A program made the translations under genes and the position numbers. A stretch of DNA of 6,813 nt, from contig JAUILB010000155.1 of assembly GCA_030432815.1 (NCBI GenBank), forward strand, positions 1-6,813, written 5' to 3'. Numbering within the stretch: the stretch's first letter is position 1; every line of letters starts with the position of its first letter. The stretch is from Alphaproteobacteria bacterium (GTDB taxonomy: Bacteria; Pseudomonadota; Alphaproteobacteria; Sphingomonadales; Emcibacteraceae). This document shows, piece after piece, positions 1-5,671 of the stretch. Under the pieces are notes generated by a model. The model did not search any database. It was given only the letters and a program-made list of their open reading frames with translations, and had not been told where the DNA came from.

Positions 1-1914
1 ATCGAACATATTTTCAAGACTTGCAGCAGGTGTTTTGTTTTGCTCATCCTTAAGTCGATTAAGCCTGAAATCAACGATGCTGCGTGCTTTGGCCTCATCA
101 TCAACAACAATAAAGTCATCCCCTGCACCAGGTGCTGAATCAAGACCGAGTAATTCAACCGGTGTTGATGGGGTCGCTTCTTTGACCTGAGAACCCCGAT
201 CATCTACAAGCGCACGAATTTTACCCCATGCTGTACCAGCAACCACAACATCGCCAACTTTAAGTGTTCCGCGTTGAACAATAACCGTTGATACCGCACC
301 GCGTCCTTTATCAAGTTTGGCTTCAACGACAACGCCTTCTGCGATACGGTTTGGGTTGGCTTTTAGATCATTTAATTCTGCCTGTAGAAGAATTGCTTCC
401 TCAAGTTTATCAAGGCCCGTGCCTTCCTTGGCCGACACTTCGATATCCAGAACCTCTCCACCCATGCTCTCAACAAACACTTCATGCTGCAGAAGGTCCT
501 GACGAACTTTCATCGCGTTTGCACCCGGTGCATCCATTTTATTAATCGCCACCACTATCGGTACTTCAGCGGATTTCGCATGACTGATCGCTTCGATGGT
601 TTGCGGCATAATGCCATCATCAGCTGCTACGACCAAAATTACAATATCTGTTACCCGCGCTCCGCGGGCACGCATCGCCGTAAAGGCGGCGTGTCCTGGC
701 GTATCAAGAAATGTGATTTTATCACCACTTGCCATTTTTACCTGATAAGCGCCTATGTGCTGGGTAATGCCACCAGCTTCACCTTCTGTCACACTGGTTT
801 TTCTAAGCGCATCTAAAATAGATGTTTTACCATGATCAACATGGCCCATTACCGTAACAACCGGCGCGCGGGGCAGAAGATCCTCCTCCGTATCCTCCGG
901 CCCGGAAAGATCGAGTTCTACGTCTGATGCACTGATGCGCTTAAGCTTATGGCCAAATTCCTCAACAATAAGCTCGGCAACATCGTGATCAACTTCATCA
1001 CCTGCGCCCGACATTACGCCCATTTTCATAAGAGCCCGAATAACATCGTTTGTTTTTTCTGTCATACGATTAGCAAGTTCTGCAACCGTTATATGATCGG
1101 GCACCACAACCTCACGGTAAACTTTTTTAGCTGGCTCAACCAATCCGCTCTGACGTTTTTCCTTGGCACGTTTTCGCTTTAACGAAGCCAGACTACGTTG
1201 ACGTTCCATATTCCCCGACAGGGCCTGTGTTACAGTGAGCCGGCCGCTTCGACGGCGTGTTTCATCTATACGGCTTTTTTTGACTTCCGGTTTCTTTACC
1301 TGTTCAATCTCTTTTTTGGGCACTTCTTTTACTTTGGACGAAGTTCCTGCAGCCAGTTTTGCTGCCGCTGCCTCTGCCTCAACAATCTTAGCCGCTTCTT
1401 CTTCGGCTTTTCTTTTTATTTCAAGGTCAGCAAGACGCTTTTCCTCTTCAGCATCCGTTTCTTTTTGAGGTTTTTGTACAGTTTTAGGCTTATTCCTGTT
1501 TTCTTCTTCTTCCTTTGCGCGACGCTCAGAAAGTGCAGCTTCTTCTACTGCTTTTCTCTTCGCCTGTTCAGCCGCTCGTTTTGCTTTTTCTTCACTTTCT
1601 TTCTGCGCTTTCTCAAGAACCTTGGCCCTTTTTTCACGTTCACTTTCAGAAAGACCCCCCACAGGTTTTTCTTCGACCGGTGTTGAAGCCTGTGCCTTCT
1701 TACCTGTATTAAAGGCTGGTTTAATAATGGATTTAGGCACAGCTGTTTTGGTTTCAGCCGCAGGTTTCTGACCCGGCATTATAAGTTTTTTCTTGCGTTG
1801 TACAACAACACCACTAGCGCTGCTACCGGCACTAAGCGTTCCGGATGGCTTCATCTGAAGTGTTTTACGTCCAGATGTCGTCAACGGTGCTTTTTTATTT
1901 TTATCTTCGCTCAT
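1..1914 (-). CDS. infB: Translation initiation factor IF-2 (partial, C-terminus beyond left edge)
   Basis: IF2 is the GTPase that brings initiator fMet-tRNA to the 30S subunit and promotes 50S joining. I translated 638 uninterrupted codons from an ATG at 1914; the frame is still open at base 1. Residues about 5-45 match the alphaproteobacterial IF2 N-terminus (SGRKTLQMK, then VVVQRKKK). Residues about 80-225 are low-complexity and rich in Lys, Glu and Ala, the usual variable linker. An IF2_N-type domain lies near 264-300. The G domain has GHVDHGKT (357-364), DTPGH (403-407), NKMD (458-461) and SAK (494-496), so all G motifs are intact. The beta-barrel domain II begins near 525. Domain III is only entered, and the fMet-tRNA-binding end (roughly 250 residues, by family length) is outside the window. 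An AAGG about 10 nt before the ATG can serve as ribosome binding site. It follows ylxR by 58 bp and is probably in the nusA operon. Confidence 0.98.
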   Translation of the reverse strand, partial: MSEDKNKKAPLTTSGRKTLQMKPSGTLSAGSSASGVVVQRKKKLIMPGQKPAAETKTAVPKSIIKPAFNTGKKAQASTPVEEKPVGGLSESEREKRAKVLEKAQKESEEKAKRAAEQAKRKAVEEAALSERRAKEEEENRNKPKTVQKPQKETDAEEEKRLADLEIKRKAEEEAAKIVEAEAAAAKLAAGTSSKVKEVPKKEIEQVKKPEVKKSRIDETRRRSGRLTVTQALSGNMERQRSLASLKRKRAKEKRQSGLVEPAKKVYREVVVPDHITVAELANRMTEKTNDVIRALMKMGVMSGAGDEVDHDVAELIVEEFGHKLKRISASDVELDLSGPEDTEEDLLPRAPVVTVMGHVDHGKTSILDALRKTSVTEGEAGGITQHIGAYQVKMASGDKITFLDTPGHAAFTAMRARGARVTDIVILVVAADDGIMPQTIEAISHAKSAEVPIVVAINKMDAPGANAMKVRQDLLQHEVFVESMGGEVLDIEVSAKEGTGLDKLEEAILLQAELNDLKANPNRIAEGVVVEAKLDKGRGAVSTVIVQRGTLKVGDVVVAGTAWGKIRALVDDRGSQVKEATPSTPVELLGLDSAPGAGDDFIVVDDEAKARSIVDFRLNRLKDEQNKTPAASLENMFD

Positions 1915-1931
1915 TCTTATATCGCCTTAAA

Positions 1932-1972
1932 AACCAATATAACCTTTTAACATAAAAAAATAATTATTGGTT
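1932..1972 (-). repeat. 8-bp inverted repeat in the ylxR-infB spacer
   Basis: Two perfect 8-base arms, AACCAATA at 1932-1939 and TATTGGTT at 1965-1972, flank a 25-nt AT-rich loop. On the transcribed strand the hairpin starts directly after the ylxR stop codon and is followed by a short T run, then by the AAGG that probably serves infB. The stem is AT-rich and the loop long, so a working terminator is doubtful. It could be a weak attenuator, an RNA processing site, a structure near the infB ribosome binding site, or chance in AT-rich DNA. Confidence 0.35.
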
Positions 1973-2611
1973 CTAATTTATAACCTTTTTTCTTGACTGT
2001 TCATAACGGACCATTTCCCGCAACAAACTTTTTCTTAATCCTCCGGGAAGTACTCCTATATGTACAGAATTTTCCCGGCCTGTGACCTTACTTAAATCAT
2101 CACGGCAAAACATATCGAAAACCTTTAAATTATCAAGCCCCTGACATATTTTATTGCGTCCATTATCCGCACCGTCACTGGCCGCAATTAAAACATTAGT
2201 TTTACCGCTTTTCAGGGCCGATCTTACTTTTTCAAAACCGATGACCAGCAAACCGGCTCTATTAGCAAGACCCAAATATTCCAGGCACCTTCTTTTTAAA
2301 AGAACTTCCACCTGCTCCAGTAAATCTTCCGGAACGAAACTCTTTACCTTATTATCAGCGTCCGGCCTATTTATGTCTTTTTGCAACTTGCCCGAAAATG
2401 CCAAATCACCAAAACGTATCAATAGTTTTTTTTCGATAGCCTTTTCCAGCACCTCTCGATCCGCATGTACCCAACATCCCCTTCCTGGAAGTTTTGCTGC
2501 TACATCCGGCATAATTTGGCCGGATGGAGCACAAACGAATCTTATTAATTCAGGTGACGAATAAACATCTCCTGTGACCAGACATTTTCGCATTCTTACT
2601 TCCTTGGCCAC
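1973..2611 (-). CDS. ylxR: YlxR (DUF448) RNA-binding protein with C-terminal L7Ae-like domain
   Basis: This is a two-domain protein of 212 residues. The N-terminal half is a YlxR/DUF448 domain: RKCLVTGD (8-15), LIRFV (22-26), then a proline-aspartate and KLPGRGCWV (40-48), the family signature. The C-terminal part (about 104-190) resembles the L7Ae/L30e fold (GLANRAGLL at 114-122, then GFEKVRSALKSGK). Bacillus encodes the equivalents as separate ylxR and ylxQ genes; the fused form is usual in alphaproteobacteria. The molecular role is not settled: both domains suggest RNA binding, and the place between nusA and infB suggests a link to transcription or translation. The start is uncertain. The GTG at 2611 has AAGG 9 nt upstream overlapping the nusA stop. 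The ATG at 2593 (residue 7) has a stronger AAGGAAG 7 nt upstream. I keep the longer form because family members usually carry several residues before the Cys motif. It starts 11 bp after nusA, so cotranscription is very likely. Confidence 0.93.
   Translation of the reverse strand: MAKEVRMRKCLVTGDVYSSPELIRFVCAPSGQIMPDVAAKLPGRGCWVHADREVLEKAIEKKLLIRFGDLAFSGKLQKDINRPDADNKVKSFVPEDLLEQVEVLLKRRCLEYLGLANRAGLLVIGFEKVRSALKSGKTNVLIAASDGADNGRNKICQGLDNLKVFDMFCRDDLSKVTGRENSVHIGVLPGGLRKSLLREMVRYEQSRKKVIN
2599..2605 (-). promoter_or_regulatory. Strong Shine-Dalgarno-like site for the alternative ylxR start
   Basis: AAGGAAG on the minus strand ends about 5 nt before an in-frame ATG at 2593-2591, with the AAGGA core at 7 nt spacing. 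This supports a 206-residue YlxR beginning MRKCLVTG. The same bases also encode Lys-Glu in the longer form, so the match may be fortuitous. Confidence 0.4.
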
Positions 2612-2622
2612 TAAACATTACC

Positions 2623-4182
2623 TTATTCCGCAGTCTCAGGTACGGTTTCTTCTGTTTCACTTTCTTCTTCGTCTTCAAACCAGTGCGCCCGTGCCGCCAT
2701 GACCATTTCATTGGCCTGATCAAGTGTCAGGTCATAATCACGTAAAATTCCGTCTTCCGGACTTGTAAGTTCATCACCTGCCAGATCACCAAAATCATCA
2801 AGCGTTTTTATTCCGGCTTCGCCAAGTGTTACCAACATCGGAGGTGTAAGCCCTTCAACTGCTGCCAGTTCATCACTAACACCGAGCTCAACCCTTTTGA
2901 TTTCTGCCGCCTCGGCGATTGAACCAAGTGCTTCCCTTGCACGAGACTGCAATTCTTCAACGAGTCCTATATCGAATCCTTCAATCCCCGCAAACTCTTC
3001 CGGTGCTACATATGCTACTTCTTCAAGATTTCGGAACCCTTCTCCTACAAGAAGAAGTGCAAGAGTTTCATCAACATCAAGGCTTTCCATAAAGAGCTCA
3101 CTACGTTCTTTATATTCTGCCTGACGACGCTCACTTTCATCAGCTTCCGTCATAATGTCCACTTGCCACCCCGTTAACTGCGATGCAAGGCGCACATTTT
3201 GACCACGTCGACCGATGGCTAAACTCAGTTGATCCTCACCAACCACAACATCCATCCGACCAGCATCCTCATCAATCACAACTTTTGTAACACTGGCAGG
3301 GGCCAGAGCGCGAATAATATAAGTCGCAGGATCTGGAGACCACTGAATAATGTCTATTTTTTCACCTTGTAATTCTTCAACAACTGCCTGTACGCGACTT
3401 CCGCGCATACCAACACATGCCCCAACAGGGTCAATGCTTGGATCATTGCTTGTTACAGCTATTTTCGCTCTGCTACCCGGATCACGGCTAACACCGACAA
3501 TTGCTATAATACCGTCATATATTTCCGGAACTTCACCAGCAAAAAGTTTTGCCATGAAATCGGGATGACTTCTTGACAGGAATATTTGAGGGCCTCTCTG
3601 TTCTTCACGTACATCAAGTATAATTGCCCTGACGCGTTCTCCATTTCGAATATGCTCACGGGGAATAAGCTGATCACGACGTATTATAGCCTCCGCAGAT
3701 CCGAGATCTACAATCACATTTCCGTATTCAACCCGCTTTACCACGCCGTTTATAAGATCGCCAATTTTGTCCTTATATTCCTCATACTGGCGGGCGCGTT
3801 CTGCTTCACGGACTTTTTGTACAATAACCTGTTTGGCTGTTTGTGCCGCAACACGACCAAAATCAATTGCGGGAAGTTCATCAGCCAGTATGTCTCCAAT
3901 GGCCGCGTTTTCCTTGAACTGGCCGGCATCCTCAACCGTAATTTCCGTCGAATGATTTTCCACATTTTCAACAACTTCGAGAACGCGGTAAAGTTTTATA
4001 TCCCCCGTTTTTCGGTCTATATGCGCTTTAATCTCGTTTTCCATACCGTACCGGGACCTCGCGGCTTTTTGAATAGCTTCTTCCATGGCCCCAAGAACTA
4101 TTTCCTTGTCAATGCTTTTCTCACGTGCGACTGCATCGGAAATTTGTAATAGTTCAAGTCTGTTTGCACTTACTGCTGTCAT
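2623..4182 (-). CDS. nusA: Transcription termination/antitermination factor NusA
   Basis: NusA binds RNA polymerase and nascent RNA, promotes pausing and intrinsic termination, and takes part in antitermination on rRNA operons. The 519 residues are a full-length proteobacterial form. In order: an N-terminal RNAP-binding domain (about 1-130), an S1 domain (about 139-203), KH1 (about 230-290, with GACVGMRGSRV at 254-264), KH2 (about 300-345, with AIGRRGQNVRLA at 322-333), then two helix-hairpin-helix acidic repeats (about 365-420 and 437-500). It ends with the conserved ARAHWF and an acidic tail from 503. The two C-terminal repeats are the arrangement known from E. coli NusA, which Bacillus NusA lacks. 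The ATG at 4182 has GGAG 8 nt upstream (4191-4194). It lies 72 bp after rimP and 11 bp before ylxR, in the classic rimP-nusA-infB cluster. No residue in the KH or S1 motifs looks abnormal. Confidence 0.98.
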   Translation of the reverse strand: MTAVSANRLELLQISDAVAREKSIDKEIVLGAMEEAIQKAARSRYGMENEIKAHIDRKTGDIKLYRVLEVVENVENHSTEITVEDAGQFKENAAIGDILADELPAIDFGRVAAQTAKQVIVQKVREAERARQYEEYKDKIGDLINGVVKRVEYGNVIVDLGSAEAIIRRDQLIPREHIRNGERVRAIILDVREEQRGPQIFLSRSHPDFMAKLFAGEVPEIYDGIIAIVGVSRDPGSRAKIAVTSNDPSIDPVGACVGMRGSRVQAVVEELQGEKIDIIQWSPDPATYIIRALAPASVTKVVIDEDAGRMDVVVGEDQLSLAIGRRGQNVRLASQLTGWQVDIMTEADESERRQAEYKERSELFMESLDVDETLALLLVGEGFRNLEEVAYVAPEEFAGIEGFDIGLVEELQSRAREALGSIAEAAEIKRVELGVSDELAAVEGLTPPMLVTLGEAGIKTLDDFGDLAGDELTSPEDGILRDYDLTLDQANEMVMAARAHWFEDEEESETEETVPETAE

Positions 4183-4200
4183 ACTTTTTGCTCCAGTATT

Positions 4201-4226
4201 AAAAAGTGGATCCCTTTGGCACCACT
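4201..4226 (-). terminator. Weak terminator-like hairpin between rimP and nusA
   Basis: On the transcribed strand AGTGG (4226-4222) can pair with CCACT (4209-4205). Extra inner pairs CC/GG close around an AAA-type loop, with mismatches and a bulge. A run of five T, one of them in the stem, follows at 4205-4201. The stem is short and imperfect, so it would be a weak, possibly NusA-dependent, terminator or pause site. It may also be chance; only inspection supports it. Confidence 0.3.
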
Positions 4227-4254
4227 ATCATCCTTTTCTTACGGTAATTTTACA

Positions 4255-4755
4255 CTATGATGGCTTAGCTGTTGCCATGGCCACCAATTCATCGGTCATT
4301 ACCAGTTTTGCTTTCAGAACGTCATGAAAATTGAGCTTAAGCTGTTCTCCATCAACATCCATTAAAATTAAATCTTCTTCCGTCCCAAGTAATATGCCGC
4401 GGTATCGTTTCCTGTTATTAACAGCCTTTTGCATTTCAACTTTGGTTTCATATCCCGCATAATTTGTGAAATCCTTTAACCGTGTTAATGGCCTGTCTAG
4501 ACCGGGTGAACTGACCTCAAGCACATATTCACTTTCTATCGGATCTTCTACATCAAGTATCACTGAAATTTCGCGGCTTATTTGTGCACAGCCATCAACT
4601 GTCATCGTACCATCTTCTGCTTCAGCCATTATCTGCAAAGTTGACGCTTCCCCGCGTGGAGAGCTGAACATCTGCACGCGCACAAGTTCGTAACCCAACG
4701 CTTCTATTGTTGGTTCAATCAGCTTCGCAATTTTATTCGTCAAACCAGATGACAT
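4255..4755 (-). CDS. rimP: Ribosome maturation factor RimP
   Basis: RimP assists late assembly of the 30S ribosomal subunit. The product is 166 residues from the ATG at 4755, normal for the family. The hallmark motif EVSSPGLDRPL (residues 80-90 of this form) closes the N-terminal alpha/beta domain, which opens with a typical IEPTIEALGYELVRV stretch. The C-terminal part (about 93-154) is the Sm/SH3-like barrel, with the RYRGILLG and LNFHDVLKAKLV strands. An in-frame GTG two codons upstream (4761) would add Met-Ile. I prefer the ATG because GGA at 4764-4766 sits 8 nt before it and only 2 nt before the GTG. It is the first gene after the leader with promoter and terminator, and lies 72 bp before nusA, so it is probably the first gene of the rimP-nusA-ylxR-infB operon. 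Confidence 0.97.
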   Translation of the reverse strand: MSSGLTNKIAKLIEPTIEALGYELVRVQMFSSPRGEASTLQIMAEAEDGTMTVDGCAQISREISVILDVEDPIESEYVLEVSSPGLDRPLTRLKDFTNYAGYETKVEMQKAVNNRKRYRGILLGTEEDLILMDVDGEQLKLNFHDVLKAKLVMTDELVAMATAKPS

Positions 4756-4783
4756 TATCACAATCCAATATTCTTATGGATAC

Positions 4784-4818
4784 AAACAAAAAAGCAGGCC
4801 AGTGAAACACTTGCCCGC
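4784..4818 (-). terminator. Intrinsic terminator / candidate attenuator upstream of rimP
   Basis: On the minus strand GCGGGCAAGTG (4818-4808), a TTT loop (4807-4805) and CACTGGCCTGC (4804-4794) form an 11-pair stem with one mismatch and one G-T wobble. It is followed at once by six T, a G and three T. This is the best intrinsic terminator in the window. It lies 115 bp after the trmB stop and only about 30 bp before the rimP start, downstream of a plausible promoter. It may therefore end metK-trmB transcripts, attenuate rimP-operon transcripts, or do both. Confidence 0.8.
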
Positions 4819-4850
4819 ACCAAAAATTTAAAATTTCAAGTGATTCGGAT
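4784..4850 (-). promoter_or_regulatory. Candidate rimP-operon leader with competing RNA pairings
   Basis: If transcription starts near 4850, the leader would carry CACTTG (4842-4837) close to its 5' end. This is exactly complementary to CAAGTG (4813-4808), part of the 5' arm of the terminator stem. The two pairings cannot coexist, giving a possible terminator/antiterminator switch. Between them lies an AT-rich near-palindrome and GGTGCGGG. Gamma-proteobacteria and Bacillus are known to have attenuator-like leaders ahead of rimP-nusA; whether this one is related in structure cannot be judged here. Six base pairs is weak support. Confidence 0.35.
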
Positions 4851-4855
4851 TCCTA

Positions 4856-4885
4856 TATATATAGAGTAATTTTAGGGAACTTCAA
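4856..4885 (-). promoter_or_regulatory. Putative sigma70-type promoter for the rimP operon
   Basis: On the minus strand TTGAAG (4885-4880) could be the -35 box. A -10 of TATATA follows after 16 nt (4863-4858) or 18 nt (4861-4856), within a 10-base alternating TA tract. Initiation would fall near 4848-4852, about 95 nt before the rimP start and upstream of the terminator hairpin. An imperfect AGGG/CCCT inverted repeat (4874-4890) overlaps the -35 box. The -10 is good and the -35 fair; the AT-rich spacer makes chance matches likely. Confidence 0.45.
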
Positions 4886-4914
4886 GCCCTTTATTATTAC
4901 CCGATTGCTGACAT

Positions 4915-4930
4915 TAAACTATTCAGTTTA
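4915..4930 (-). repeat. Small AT-rich inverted repeat just after trmB
   Basis: TAAACT and AGTTTA form a perfect 6-bp stem with a 4-nt loop, beginning three bases after the trmB stop. No T run follows, so it is not a convincing terminator. It might protect the 3' end of a transcript or be chance. Confidence 0.25.
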
Positions 4931-4933
4931 GTT

Positions 4934-5635
4934 TCAAGAGGATTTTCGGCGAAAGGTTAAATATGCGCTTTTCCGTCCTTCTCTCAAAGCTTTCAATTCA
5001 TATCGCGTCGCCGGCCAGTCGGGTGGCCTAATGTGCCAATCCGCTGGGCCGTCCGATAACCATTCAAAATTCTCATTTTCCAGCAATCTTGCTAATATCC
5101 ATCGACAGTAATCATGATGGTCTGTGCCTATTCTCAGTTCAGAACCAGGTTTTAACAACTTGGAAAGCACCGCAATATTTCCTGGACTGACAACCCTTCT
5201 TTTATAATGTCTTTTTTTTCGCCAGGGATCTGGAAACAGAATAAAGGCACGAGATATTGAATTTGCCGATAAAGCATCCATTAGCAAACGCGCGTCATCC
5301 ATAAAAATGCGAATATTATGAACATCTTCTTTTACCATCTGATCAATAAGGCCCGATACGCCGTTGACAAATGGTTCGCAACCAATAAACCCTATATCGG
5401 GGTTTTGCTTTGCCTGCGCAATAAGATGTTCACCTTTACCGAAGCCGATTTCCAACCAGACATTTTTTGGATTATGATCAAATAATGTCAAAGGGTCCAA
5501 AAAAGCATTTTCGTCGACTTCAATCGAATATCTGGGGAAAAAAGTCTCAAAACGTTCAGCGCTTGCCTTTTTTAGAGGCTTGCCATGACGGCGGCCATAG
5601 ATACGGCTTCCCTGAATATTTTCAAGTGTTTTCAT
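4934..5635 (-). CDS. trmB: tRNA (guanine-N7-)-methyltransferase TrmB
   Basis: TrmB transfers a methyl group from SAM to N7 of G46 in the variable loop of many tRNAs. The 233 residues are full length. After a basic N-terminus with RIYGRRHGKPL (11-21, family-typical) comes the Rossmann SAM-binding loop LEIGFGKGE (61-69) and the acidic residue of GCEP (85-88). The family signature LFPDPWRKKRHYKRR is at 133-147, TDHHDY at 171-176, and the conserved C-terminal TRYELKALREGR at 210-221. The ATG at 5635 is the only sensible start because an in-frame TAA lies nine bases further upstream. No convincing Shine-Dalgarno site precedes it; instead a promoter-like pair ends 6 nt before the ATG, so a leaderless transcript is possible. 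It starts 36 bp after metK, which makes its methyl donor, and cotranscription with metK is also likely. Confidence 0.97.
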   Translation of the reverse strand: MKTLENIQGSRIYGRRHGKPLKKASAERFETFFPRYSIEVDENAFLDPLTLFDHNPKNVWLEIGFGKGEHLIAQAKQNPDIGFIGCEPFVNGVSGLIDQMVKEDVHNIRIFMDDARLLMDALSANSISRAFILFPDPWRKKRHYKRRVVSPGNIAVLSKLLKPGSELRIGTDHHDYCRWILARLLENENFEWLSDGPADWHIRPPDWPATRYELKALREGRKSAYLTFRRKSS

Positions 5636-5641
5636 AAATAC

Positions 5642-5669
5642 AGTTTATGATTTACCGTCGCCGGGTCAA
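5642..5669 (-). promoter_or_regulatory. Possible promoter giving leaderless trmB mRNA
   Basis: On the minus strand TTGACC (5669-5664) is a near-consensus -35. After a 16-nt spacer TAAACT (5647-5642) is a 4-of-6 match to the -10 consensus. Initiation 6-7 nt downstream would fall on or next to the A of the trmB ATG at 5635. The lack of a Shine-Dalgarno site there fits this reading. Support is by inspection only, and trmB could simply be translated from the metK transcript. Confidence 0.3.
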
Positions 5670-5671
5670 TA

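Noticed and set aside
897..1206. Internal in-frame infB starts for a shorter IF2 isoform, as in E. coli
   Set aside because: The internal ATG codons checked, such as those at residues 236 and 286, lack a purine-rich site at a workable distance, so there is no support from sequence.
1198..1686. A 162-codon plus-strand open frame opposite the infB linker, rich in Phe, Leu and Ser
   Set aside because: It is the antisense of the Lys/Glu-rich IF2 linker: runs of AAA and GAA codons read backwards give TTT and TTC. No ribosome binding site or family resemblance.
2154..2564. A 136-codon plus-strand open frame opposite ylxR
   Set aside because: Shadow of the YlxR gene; no domain or start signal of its own.
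3586..4149. A 187-codon plus-strand open frame opposite the 5' part of nusA
   Set aside because: It lies wholly inside a well-supported nusA on the other strand, has no recognisable motif, and its composition follows from the complementary codons.
4854..4863. Alternating TA tract as a repeat element
   Set aside because: Only ten bases long; it is better read as part of a -10 region in an AT-rich spacer.
4762..4933. A tRNA-fMet gene ahead of rimP, as in E. coli
   Set aside because: No cloverleaf arms, T-loop motif or CCA-like end are visible on either strand; the spacer is AT-rich apart from the terminator hairpin.
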